This document shows, in pieces, positions 1-7,145 of a DNA stretch of 64,000 nt (position 1 is the first letter of the stretch; every line of letters begins with the position of its first letter). The notes beneath the pieces were generated by a model that saw only the letters and a list, made by a program, of their open reading frames with translations, did no database searches and was not told the DNA's origin. Source of the stretch: Flavobacterium aquidurense (GTDB taxonomy: Bacteria; Bacteroidota; Bacteroidia; Flavobacteriales; Flavobacteriaceae); NCBI GenBank assembly GCA_900107365.1, contig FNPS01000001.1:868001-932000 (forward strand), written 5' to 3'. Both the position numbers and the translations under genes were made by a program.

Positions 1-592
1 TAATGAGTTTTATTTTGCTGGTTTTGGTTTGCCCAAATTGCATGCGCATGCCGTCGAAATAAAACCATTGTCCGTAACGTGTTGCTAATCGTTTCAGGAA
101 TTCAAAACTGGTTTCGTTGTACTGCGGTTTGTATTTGAAGGGTTTTGTGAAAGTGGGCAAAATGGCTTCGCGCTGATAAAATTCTCCGGAACTTTCTTCT
201 GAAAAGATTTCCAGTGCAATATTCTGCAGGTTCTTTTCGAGAAAGATTCTGGATTTTTTCATGTCGTCAATGACAATGGTGTGGCTGATGCCGGAAACCA
301 ATATTCCGGCCGGACTTCCGTGGCGGTCAACCGATTCAACGCCGTTTATGATACCTTTAGACATTAATTGAATGCCGTTGACTTTAAACGTGAAAATAAC
401 TTCTGCGCCTATGTGCTTGCTTAATGCAGCCGCCTGATCAGCGGGCTCGATTACGGCTTTGGCGGTATACTGCCACATAAAAGAAAAATAATGATGCTCA
501 GCCATTTTTTGTGAAAGCTGCAAATCGTAATAAATAACGTTTTGCGAAAAACTACTAATAGCAATGTGTACCTGCTCGGAAAATTTACTCAT
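1..592 (-). CDS. vgrG: VgrG-type T6SS spike protein, N-terminal part (continues beyond window start)
   Basis: This is the first 197 codons of a VgrG/Vgr-family spike protein, the tip of a type VI secretion tube that carries effectors out of the cell. The frame starts at an ATG (590-592) and is still open at position 1. The DNA aligns base for base, with only scattered substitutions, to 8363-8954, the start of the complete vgrG in this window, and the similarity continues about 36 bases upstream of the start codon. The conserved part covers the gp27-like N-terminal domain. Upstream (701-3970) lie small membrane and lipoprotein genes that look like T6SS immunity genes. It is read after them if they are cotranscribed. 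The C-terminal part, which decides the effector partner, is outside the window. Confidence 0.88.
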   Translation of the reverse strand, partial: MSKFSEQVHIAISSFSQNVIYYDLQLSQKMAEHHYFSFMWQYTAKAVIEPADQAAALSKHIGAEVIFTFKVNGIQLMSKGIINGVESVDRHGSPAGILVSGISHTIVIDDMKKSRIFLEKNLQNIALEIFSEESSGEFYQREAILPTFTKPFKYKPQYNETSFEFLKRLATRYGQWFYFDGMRMQFGQTKTSKIKLI

Positions 593-629
593 GATTGTAG
601 GGTTTTGATTAGATCGATTCGTAAATATC
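1..629 (-). repeat. Long direct repeat, copy 1 (vgrG 5' end plus leader)
   Basis: Near-identical to 8363-8991 with no visible gaps: the first 197 vgrG codons and about 36 bases of leader ending at GATTCGTAAATAT. The two copies lie on the same strand about 8.4 kb apart, so recombination between them would delete or duplicate everything from 630 to 8991. The sharp end of homology just upstream of the start codon marks the duplication boundary. Confidence 0.85.
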
Positions 630-705
630 TTTACATAAAATTGAGTTTGTAGTCTGAGAGATTAATACGATACAAGAAAAACTTGAAAGATTGTGTACTT
701 ATTCT

Positions 706-1116
706 TTATTTTAAAAATTTATTAAATTTCAGATAGAATAAACTATAAACCAGAATACATAAAAATACTATTGCAATAGAAATTTTATTATATTTATTAA
801 GGCTTAACACAGCTATTGATCCAATGACACTTGTTCCATAAAAAGATAAAAAACGAAAAATCAAGTTATTTCGAATGACAAGAAATAGATTTAAATAAGC
901 TGAAGATGAAAGTAATAGCATTAAAGTAAAAAACATCAATGTATATATGAAAAATAGCATAATTGACACATCGCAACCTCCAATTAAGTCTTTTTCATCT
1001 TTTAAACTGATCTGCCAAACAAACGCACTAATTAAACTTAATGAAATCAATAAAAAATTAAGTTTTCGCATTAAATAACTAAAAATTTCTTTATTAGTTT
1101 TAATTGTATTTTTCAT
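706..1116 (-). CDS. Small membrane protein, candidate T6SS immunity protein
   Basis: A protein of 136 residues with no family that I recognise. I chose the ATG at 1116 (MKNTIKTNKEIF) because an upstream extension to 1194 would overlap the preceding gene and lacks a sensible start. It has about four hydrophobic segments (around residues 19-36, 50-73, 80-105 and 110-130) and a basic C-terminus, so it should sit in the inner membrane. It follows the 94-residue membrane gene (stop at 1131) by 14 bases and lies 113 bases upstream of a vgrG start. The position in a run of effector tails and small membrane proteins suggests immunity or a remnant of an immunity cassette; that role is inferred from context only. 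Confidence 0.6.
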   Translation of the reverse strand: MKNTIKTNKEIFSYLMRKLNFLLISLSLISAFVWQISLKDEKDLIGGCDVSIMLFFIYTLMFFTLMLLLSSSAYLNLFLVIRNNLIFRFLSFYGTSVIGSIAVLSLNKYNKISIAIVFLCILVYSLFYLKFNKFLK

Positions 1117-1130
1117 CGTTAGAATTAATT

Positions 1131-1415
1131 TTACATCTTTTTCAAAAGAAATAGAATTATTATAATTGTGGGTATTACTGTGACAATAAAACAAAATAGA
1201 TATTTGATTTTTTGCGAGTTATTTTTTATGATTAATAAAATTATATTAAAAATAATCCAAGTAAGAAGCCCCGCAATTATTGGAAAAACATTTAAGGCTA
1301 ACCATTCTCCGGAAGGAAGACCTCCAAATTGAATAGAAAATATCCAAAAAGAAAATATCAGAATTATTGAAAACTCCAATATTTTTTTCGAACTAAAAAA
1401 ATATGATTTATTCAT
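1131..1415 (-). CDS. Three-helix membrane protein, candidate immunity to DUF3289-like effector tail
   Basis: A protein of 94 residues (MNKSYFFSSKK...) with three hydrophobic segments: about 12-34, 41-62 and 72-91. Its start is 6 bases after the stop codon of effector tail 1 (1422), the spacing expected of an effector/immunity pair. It is homologous along its length to the frameshifted frame at 1531-1823: both share the pattern IQF.(G/N)LP.G(E/D) followed by two further helices, so the two are duplicated immunity genes at different stages of decay. Being small and all-membrane, it could protect against a membrane-acting or periplasmic toxin. The function is an inference. Confidence 0.62.
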   Translation of the reverse strand: MNKSYFFSSKKILEFSIILIFSFWIFSIQFGGLPSGEWLALNVFPIIAGLLTWIIFNIILLIIKNNSQKIKYLFCFIVTVIPTIIIILFLLKKM

Positions 1416-1421
1416 AGTTTA

Positions 1422-1510
1422 TTAAAATTTTGATGTAAAAGAAATTCTAGTAATAAATGGTTTGTAATTTTTAAAGTGTTGTAAAACAGATTGAACATAA
1501 AAAATCCTGA
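1422..1510 (-). pseudogene. DUF3289-like effector C-terminal tail, fragment 1
   Basis: The minus frame ending at the TAA at 1422 reads VLQHFKNYKPFITRIS near its end, matching the tails at 1829-2013 and 2526-2849. Only the last 28 or so codons are recognisable; upstream the sequence runs into the 3' end of the decayed membrane gene (stop at 1531). There is no start codon or N-terminal domain, so it is a gene fragment. The family call rests on my memory of the DUF3289 C-terminus (HFGL then WF.LQH....KPF) and is moderate. Confidence 0.6.
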
Positions 1511-1530
1511 TGATATTTTTATTCTGGAAT

Positions 1531-1823
1531 TCATAAAAAGAATGAGACACCAAAAATCACAAAAGAAAAAGCGATAATTGATAGTAAAAAAAGAACAGGT
1601 ACAATGAGGTATTTTTTTTTATTTACAAAAACAGAGAGATGGTTTAAAATATAATATAATATAAAAACCAACTAATAAAGGATGGTAATAGGCAGAATAT
1701 AAATACTTCAAAGTAATCGCCGAATGGAAGGTTGGCAAATTGGATATAATTAATTACTAGTAATAATAATAAAATTGAAAATATTACACTGATATTTTCT
1801 TGATGTGATAATTTGAGATTCAT
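1531..1823 (-). pseudogene. Frameshifted three-helix membrane protein (paralogue of 1131-1415)
   Basis: An ATG at 1821-1823 opens MNLKLSHQENISVIF and runs 57 codons to a stop after FLYYIIF. Shifting by one base inside the run around TTTTTATATTATATT restores a frame that continues (LNHLSVFVNKKKYL, then a third helix) to a stop at 1531. The joined product would be about 97 residues and aligns with the 94-residue protein at 1131-1415. The start lies 5 bases after the stop of effector tail 2. I read it as a dead immunity gene; a sequencing error in the T/A-rich run is the alternative. Confidence 0.6.
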
Positions 1824-1828
1824 TTATT

Positions 1829-2013
1829 TTATTTCTTAAAGTTGGTTGTAAAAAAGGTTTTTGTTATAAATGGTTTGTATTCTCTGAAATGTTGTAAAAT
1901 AAACCAGACTATAAAAATATCATTATCATACTTTTCTATATTTGGATAATCTTGACCAAAAATGTCGAAAAAATCAAAATATGGTTTTGAATAAGGCTTA
2001 TTTTTTCTAGATA
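1829..2013 (-). pseudogene. DUF3289-like effector C-terminal tail, fragment 2
   Basis: The minus frame ending at the TAA at 1829 contains FDIFGQDYPNIEKYDNDIF and then WFILQHFREYKPFITK. It aligns with fragment 3, which reads YYDHFGLDFPDIHKYNQDIF and WFVLQHFRNYKPFITK. About 50-60 codons are recognisable, and the frame closes just upstream of the hairpin at 2014-2060. No start codon or N-terminal domain is present, so this is a displaced 3' end and not a complete gene. It sits immediately before a candidate immunity frame. Confidence 0.65.
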
Positions 2014-2060
2014 GTATTCTATTTTACTGTTTGATTAAATCAAACATTAAAATAGAATAC
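2014..2060. terminator. AT-rich inverted repeat / hairpin
   Basis: The arms GTATTCTATTTT and AAAATAGAATAC, with the inner arms TGTTTGATT and AATCAAACA, make a nearly perfect 47-base palindrome. It lies 16 bases after the stop of the lipoprotein gene (2077) and before effector tail 2, so it could end the upstream transcript, although it lacks a clear T-run. It may instead be a scar or recognition site of the rearrangements in this array. Confidence 0.5.
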
Positions 2061-2076
2061 ATTGTGGTGCCAGATA

Positions 2077-2529
2077 TTATTTTATTAAAACAGTATTTTT
2101 TCTGATCATCTTTTGATTATCATTATTGTCAAATAGAACACAAGTATAACTTTTTTTGTTTTCATCAATTTTCCCATAAATTATTTTTGCAATTAGATTT
2201 CCTCGATATTTGCCAATTGTTCCAAAATCCGGGTCTTTTTCCATTATCTCACTTAAATCATCTTTATAATTTTCTAATATTGACTTTTTATAAAAAAACA
2301 CACATACCTCTTTGTCCTTATATTTTTTGATAGGGTATTTGTTCTTTACAAAATTTTCTAATTTATTTAATAAATCTTCTTCAGAAAAATTTTTATAGTC
2401 CGATATTTCATAGTACTGAAATTGCAAGCCTTGATCATTAAATCTTTGATCAATAGGCTCTATTGATATATTTTTATAATTGCAAGAAATCAAAAGTAAT
2501 ATCATGATAATAAATAAGTTTTTTTTCAT
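2077..2529 (-). CDS. Small lipoprotein, candidate immunity protein
   Basis: A protein of 150 residues starting MKKNLFIIMILLLISC, a typical lipoprotein signal with the lipobox LISC (Cys16). The mature part is charged and hydrophilic, with no transmembrane segment, so it is probably anchored in a membrane facing the periplasm. Its ATG overlaps the stop codon of effector tail 3 (ATGA at 2526-2529), which indicates translational coupling and is the usual arrangement of an effector and its immunity gene. I do not recognise the family. By position it should neutralise the DUF3289-like effector whose tail precedes it. Confidence 0.68.
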   Translation of the reverse strand: MKKNLFIIMILLLISCNYKNISIEPIDQRFNDQGLQFQYYEISDYKNFSEEDLLNKLENFVKNKYPIKKYKDKEVCVFFYKKSILENYKDDLSEIMEKDPDFGTIGKYRGNLIAKIIYGKIDENKKSYTCVLFDNNDNQKMIRKNTVLIK

Positions 2530-2849
2530 AATATTCCTTTTAGCTCCCCTACAATATCTATTTTTGTAATGAATGGCTTATAATTTCTAAAATGTTGTAA
2601 AACAAACCAGGCATAAAAAATATCTTGGTTATATTTATGAATATCCGGAAAATCTAGTCCAAAATGATCGTAATAAACATATTCAAGTCCTATCTCAAAA
2701 TGGTTCTCATTGACTTTATGTCGTGTAATGTAAACCTTATAGGTCCATACATCGTTTATTGCAATCCTTAAACCACTTGTATTATCATCAAAGATTTTTG
2801 CGCACCTAAATAATGTAATTATTTGAATACCAAGGTATTTTGGTAATAA
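2526..2849 (-). pseudogene. DUF3289-like effector C-terminal tail, fragment 3 (longest)
   Basis: An open minus frame of about 107 codons with no credible start: it opens after a stop at 2850 and ends in a TGA that overlaps the next ATG. It contains SGLRIAINDVWTYKVYITRH, then YYDHFGLDFPDIHKYNQDIF, then WFVLQHFRNYKPFITK. The order (substituted aromatic strand, DHFGLD, WF.LQH, KPF) matches what I remember of DUF3289, a family found in T6SS and polymorphic-toxin settings. The N-terminal delivery part is missing, so this is an orphan toxin tail or pseudogene. The two shorter tails downstream are its homologues. Confidence 0.62.
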
Positions 2850-2863
2850 TCATCTGCTTTTTT

Positions 2864-3215
2864 TTATTTTTTTCTGTTTAATACCACAAAAGTATATTGC
2901 ATTATGAAGTAAACAGGAGTACATATTAGTAAGTATGGATTTCTCCAATTTTCACTATGAGTACATAATATTAAAATGACAATTAAAACATTTGTAAATA
3001 TAAAAATCACCTTGTCATCCAGATAAAAGATATAATGCAATATTATATACGAAATGATGGAAACTAAAAATAGTAAAAAGAAAAAAAATGCAATACCCAT
3101 AAATTCAATAATATCAGCTCGGTTGCCAATTTTAAATGAGCTTATTGAATAAAATAAAGCTGTAAGGATGATATTTAATTAATATAAGGCTCGAATATTT
3201 TAATATTTTTTTCAT
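2864..3215 (-). pseudogene. Frameshifted small membrane protein, candidate immunity gene
   Basis: A 78-residue frame starts at MGIAFFFF (3100), but homology-like hydrophobic sequence continues upstream in the same frame (ILTALFYSISSFKIGN) without an ATG. An ATG at 3215 in another frame begins MKKILKYSSLIL. A single indel near 3185 (ATTAATTAAATATC) would join them into a protein of about 117 residues starting MKKIL..SL. That layout resembles the 141-residue protein at 3545-3970, which also starts MKKIL..ASL. I therefore read a broken immunity-type membrane gene; the shorter 78-residue product could still be made. Confidence 0.5.
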
Positions 3216-3297
3216 TTCAAATCAAATTTTATTATAAAACAGTCCTGATTATGTTTTTGATAATCAAGGCGATTATGACAACTTTCTTCTTTTCTTC

Positions 3298-3610
3298 AAG
3301 CTCATAAAATTCTCTAGAACTTCTTCTGAAAAAATTTCGAGTGCAATATCCTGAGGGGTCTTTTTGAGAAAGATTCTGGATTTTTCATGTCATCAATGAC
3401 AACGGTGTGGCTGATTCCCGAAACCAATATTCCGGCCGGACTTCCGTGGAGGTCAAGCGATGCCCTTTAGACATTAATTGGATGCCGTTGACTTTAAACA
3501 TAAAAATGACTTCAAACCCTATATGTTTGCTTATGGCAGTCGCTTCAGCGGGAATCATCTTTTGAAAAATTAGATTTATACAATCTGTTAACCACATAAA
3601 AAGAAAAAAA
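3298..3610 (-). pseudogene. vgrG: Decayed vgrG fragment
   Basis: This stretch aligns with codons about 40-150 of the complete vgrG. The minus frame reads ISKHIGFEVIFMFKVNGIQL and then SKG, against LSKHIGAEVIFTFKVNGIQL in the intact gene. About 18 bases corresponding to TCAACGCCGTTTATGATA are missing after that point, which shifts the frame, and there are further small indels (for example in TTTTTCATG and near 3300). Both ends of the gene are lost. It is a remnant of a third vgrG, lying inside the small-gene array. Its 5' edge overlaps the 3' end of the membrane gene at 3545-3970. Confidence 0.85.
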
Positions 3611-3970
3611 TAATTCAAAAACAAAATAAATTGCAATGATTATTATTGATGAATTATCAAAACGTTGAGGACTTGAAAATAAACTATATTCAGAAAACGC
3701 TGAGAAATAAAACTGTAATAAGCAATTTAAATAAACAAGGAATAGTGTAACCTCTTTGTATTCAAATTCCATTTTATGTTCTATAAAACCAACAATAATT
3801 GACAGTGTATATATAATAAACGTATAAAAAAGAGCAATGATAAAGTGTATACTGTGGTCTGTATCCCCATTGTATTTTGGAGAGTAAGAGTCTAATTTCC
3901 CAAAAAGAAGATTTAAAATAATTGCATGTGCAAAAAACATTAAAGAAGCTAGATATAATATTTTTTTCAT
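3545..3970 (-). CDS. Four-helix membrane protein behind the Tle1/DUF2931 pair
   Basis: A protein of 141 residues from the ATG at 3970 (MKKILYLASLMFF), 11 bases after the DUF2931 stop. Four hydrophobic segments lie at about 5-22, 43-65, 75-95 and 107-130. Its last codons run into the vgrG remnant (3545-3610), so the present C-terminus (...NFSKDDSR) was probably created by the recombination that truncated that vgrG. No family recognised. It could be a second immunity protein of the lipase effector or one left from another effector; the position is the only evidence. Confidence 0.6.
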   Translation of the reverse strand: MKKILYLASLMFFAHAIILNLLFGKLDSYSPKYNGDTDHSIHFIIALFYTFIIYTLSIIVGFIEHKMEFEYKEVTLFLVYLNCLLQFYFSAFSEYSLFSSPQRFDNSSIIIIAIYFVFELFFSFYVVNRLYKSNFSKDDSR

Positions 3971-3981
3971 AATTTTTTCTT

Positions 3982-5145
3982 TTATTTTTCTTGCCAATAC
4001 TCAATTTCCGGAATTATCAAAGGTTCTCTGCCTTCCCATTTTGGAAATACAAAATCTTTTGGAAGAATATATTCCGGTGATAATTGTTTTTCTAATTTAT
4101 AATCATACCTGCCAAGTTTAAAATTCATTATTTTTTTATTTTCATTCTTCCCAATTAATGTAATAGTTCCTTCTACACAATCTGTATGATTATCTTTTTC
4201 AATACTGACCAGAAACCTTTTATAAAGCCCCGTCTTCATTAAATTTTCTAAGTTTTGTGGTAATATTATTTTCCCGCTGTACCATTGTCTGTTTTTGTAA
4301 TTATCTTCATTTGTGTACCATTGAAAGTCTAATTGAACGGGAACTTTATATTTGGTTTGAATGATTTGGTTTGTTTTTATTTTCGTTTTCCCCCATGGAA
4401 CAAACGAATTAAATTTATCTAATAAAAACCACGAACCATCTTTTGCATAAAAATGTAAATTATAACCATAATTAGTAGTATCCTTGCTGCTAAAAGCAAT
4501 ATCATAATCATATTCTTTTTCTCCTTTTTCCCAAACAGAATATGGAATGCCGTGAAAAGTAATATAATTTAAAATATCTTTTGCTTCCTGGCCTGTAGAT
4601 GTCCAAAGAGTAATTGTATGAGGATCATATCGCCCCTCTTGACTAACTTTTTTAGTTTTAAATCTTAAAACTTCACTAACTACAACTCCCGCTTTCATCC
4701 AAATTGTAACATTACCACCTGGAGCTGTACCAGCTAGAAGCATTGTGTACTCATCTTTTTTGTTGGTAAAAGGATTTAGAACTCCTTTTTTAAAAAGTTC
4801 GAGTATTTTTTTTCTGGGTAATTTAGCTCCACCTTCGTATGATATTAAATCAAAACCACATCTCCATTTCACATGGACACTATCTGGAACTGGTTTAAAA
4901 ATTTCTCCGGCTGTATAGCCGCCACTATTTATTCCCCAGCCTGGATTAATACCAACATTTGCCGATGCTCCTGCAACACCTTTCCCTTGAAAAAAGTACT
5001 CCACAAAAGGTGTTGCTATATAATTTTTTGGTGCTGAAATTCCTGCATTCCACTCAAACTTTTCCTCTTTTTTAGCCTTTTCTTGTGGGGATTGACAACT
5101 TGTAAACAGGCTCAAAAACAAAAAAAAAGAACTAACGATTTTCAT
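3982..5145 (-). CDS. DUF2931-family lipoprotein, probable immunity to the Tle1-like effector
   Basis: A protein of 387 residues. I start it at the ATG at 5145 (MKIVSSFFLFLSLFTSC), which gives a clean lipoprotein signal with the lipobox FTSC (Cys17); an upstream ATG at 5181 only adds a hydrophilic extension. The mature part matches the DUF2931 family, as judged from the WNAGISAPKNY opening and the FVFPKWEGREPL ending. DUF2931 lipoproteins are common next to T6SS effectors in Bacteroidota. The start lies 14 bases inside the end of the effector gene (stop at 5132), so the two are translationally coupled. A periplasm-facing lipoprotein is the expected location for an antidote to a phospholipase delivered to the periplasm. 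The partner assignment is inferred from the overlap. Confidence 0.75.
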   Translation of the reverse strand: MKIVSSFFLFLSLFTSCQSPQEKAKKEEKFEWNAGISAPKNYIATPFVEYFFQGKGVAGASANVGINPGWGINSGGYTAGEIFKPVPDSVHVKWRCGFDLISYEGGAKLPRKKILELFKKGVLNPFTNKKDEYTMLLAGTAPGGNVTIWMKAGVVVSEVLRFKTKKVSQEGRYDPHTITLWTSTGQEAKDILNYITFHGIPYSVWEKGEKEYDYDIAFSSKDTTNYGYNLHFYAKDGSWFLLDKFNSFVPWGKTKIKTNQIIQTKYKVPVQLDFQWYTNEDNYKNRQWYSGKIILPQNLENLMKTGLYKRFLVSIEKDNHTDCVEGTITLIGKNENKKIMNFKLGRYDYKLEKQLSPEYILPKDFVFPKWEGREPLIIPEIEYWQEK

Positions 5146-7054
5146 AAATTTTTCTTTTGTAACTAATAATTCCATTTTCATCTTTTGTATAGGGCACCGG
5201 ATGGTTGATAAAACCGTAATTTCCTAAAGTAGCGTGATCGCCAGTTTTAGAATAAAGAGCATCTAAACCTCCATAATGTGCTGACAAATGCACATGTTTA
5301 TTACAAATATGCTTGTAAATTTCGATAGGAATAGAGTAGTTACCATTTCCTTCTTTTGTACTTTCCTCCAACATTTTTGTTAAATATTCATTTAGTATGC
5401 TGTCGTCTGTAGGCATTTCATATTCAAAATCTTTTTTTACATCAGGTGCTTGCTTGTAATCTTTATAAAAGGGAACTTCATGATCAATTGCTTTCTGAAG
5501 CATTACATACATGGCCACTAAACTGTGTTTGGTTGAAATTTTTCGCTCATCGACAAGTATATAATGATCAGAGAGTTTTTTCTCCTCTATAACATGCTTT
5601 TTAGTGGGGTCATAGAGACGATCTCTTGGAGGTAAATATTCAGCAGGTCTTTGTATTTCTTTGCTTTCATATATAGGAAAACTTTTGCCAATAAGCGGAT
5701 TAGCAGTAGTTTCCTGATAATGGTCATAAGTATTAATCAAAGCAATTTCAGTTTTTTCTTTAGAAAAATAATTTCGGGTATAAAATTCTTTTACTTTCTG
5801 TTTTTCTTCTAAGATCGAAGAATCATTAACAGGAACATCAAAAAAATCTACAACAGATTTGTATTGATCTAAATTGGCATAACCACCTCCAATGTCTGAA
5901 TGTGCTCCCAGCATACCAAAGGTGTAGCCAACATCTGTAGGGGTAAGGGCAAAATTTTCTCTCCACTCATTTTGAGCGGTAATATGAAATACTTTTTTGA
6001 TACCCAAGCCTTTTAGGCTTGTTTTTATGGTTTGCAAACTTGCCTGTACTATTGCAGGAATAGGACCAATGATTGGCAATAGAGAAAGTTTGTAACCTAA
6101 GTTTTCCTTAACTATCATGTCTCCCACAACAGTATCAAACAAACCTAGAAAACGAATTTCTATTTCATAAGTTTGTCTTACAGGTTTATATCCGGCTTTT
6201 TTTAATAGTTCCCCCAGTAACCCTCCTGCATGTTTTCTCACGATTACTTTGCCAGATGGCATAGGAAATTTATCCATAGGGTCGTTTACCATTTCGTTAC
6301 CATACTCAGCCGCTTTTTTTATTTCATTACAAAAATGCCTAGCGGCGGCGGCACCGCGGCTAAAACCAAATACATCAAAAACTATTTTGTTTATTTTTTT
6401 TGTAACAGGAATGTTTTTAAAATGATCTGTGACCATATTTTTAATTCCTTCTTCTGCACGGCTCAATATTCCCCAATCGTTTCTTCCAAATGCCGAACCA
6501 AGAATGTCATCTTCTTCATTCTGCTTGGTGCCAATTCCTTCTACATATTGTTTAAGAATTACGTAATCACCATATTCAGGATGCCCACTATTTTCTGATG
6601 ATTTATCTTTTTCATAATCTTTCTTTTCCTTGTATAAATCGAAAAGTTTTACAATATTAGAATAAGGATTCCAATAACTATCTCTATCAGCAACTTTGAC
6701 TTCTACATTAACTTCTTGTTGCTTTTTATCTCTAATAGTTTTTATGAATTTATAACTCTCGGGTATAGTATCTGCTTTATAATAGGCGTCGTTCGAGTTA
6801 ATCTTAGAGTAATATGTTTTCTCTGAGTTAAAACGATTATTTCCTGTCCCGTCAAAAAACATTCCGATATAAACATTTACCGAGTCTTCAGGTTGCTTAG
6901 GCGTATATTTTTCGGGGTCTCCATAACTGTAACTTTCAGCAAAATAATCAATAGGGCCGTTTGAATTAATTTCTATTCCTTCTTTGGAAAATACTCTTGA
7001 AACTCCACCGGTTTTTTCGGTAATTTTACCTTTTACTCTTATATATTCTGACAT
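5132..7054 (-). CDS. Tle1-like (DUF2235) T6SS phospholipase effector
   Basis: A protein of 640 residues with the DUF2235 alpha/beta-hydrolase fold found in Tle1 antibacterial phospholipases. Motifs seen: an early strand FFDGTGNN (66-73), the nucleophile elbow GFSRG (230-234, Ser232), a likely acid in LGLFDTVVGD (Asp307), and GAHSDIGGGY (His385 region), the usual catalytic His-Asp block of this family. There is no signal peptide, as expected for a protein exported by the T6SS tube. It lies 91 bases behind the complete vgrG, which should carry it, and overlaps the DUF2931 lipoprotein. The first 60 residues precede the lipase domain and may dock on the VgrG. Length is normal for Tle1 proteins. 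Confidence 0.85.
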   Translation of the reverse strand: MSEYIRVKGKITEKTGGVSRVFSKEGIEINSNGPIDYFAESYSYGDPEKYTPKQPEDSVNVYIGMFFDGTGNNRFNSEKTYYSKINSNDAYYKADTIPESYKFIKTIRDKKQQEVNVEVKVADRDSYWNPYSNIVKLFDLYKEKKDYEKDKSSENSGHPEYGDYVILKQYVEGIGTKQNEEDDILGSAFGRNDWGILSRAEEGIKNMVTDHFKNIPVTKKINKIVFDVFGFSRGAAAARHFCNEIKKAAEYGNEMVNDPMDKFPMPSGKVIVRKHAGGLLGELLKKAGYKPVRQTYEIEIRFLGLFDTVVGDMIVKENLGYKLSLLPIIGPIPAIVQASLQTIKTSLKGLGIKKVFHITAQNEWRENFALTPTDVGYTFGMLGAHSDIGGGYANLDQYKSVVDFFDVPVNDSSILEEKQKVKEFYTRNYFSKEKTEIALINTYDHYQETTANPLIGKSFPIYESKEIQRPAEYLPPRDRLYDPTKKHVIEEKKLSDHYILVDERKISTKHSLVAMYVMLQKAIDHEVPFYKDYKQAPDVKKDFEYEMPTDDSILNEYLTKMLEESTKEGNGNYSIPIEIYKHICNKHVHLSAHYGGLDALYSKTGDHATLGNYGFINHPVPYTKDENGIISYKRKIYENR

Positions 7055-7145
7055 AGGATTTATTTTTCTTTGGTTAGTATAAAAGTTAAAAAGTGCGTAG
7101 CATGAAATTGTCTGTTATAGCTTATAGTTCTGATGGTCATGTCTT

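Noticed and set aside
2864..3100. The 78-codon frame as a complete gene from MGIAFFFF
   Set aside because: Coding-like sequence continues upstream without a start, and an ATG in the neighbouring frame fits the family start better, so I list the longer frameshifted version.
6230..6598. A plus-strand frame inside the Tle1-like gene
   Set aside because: It lies over the DUF2235 catalytic region and is unrelated to any family that I recognise.
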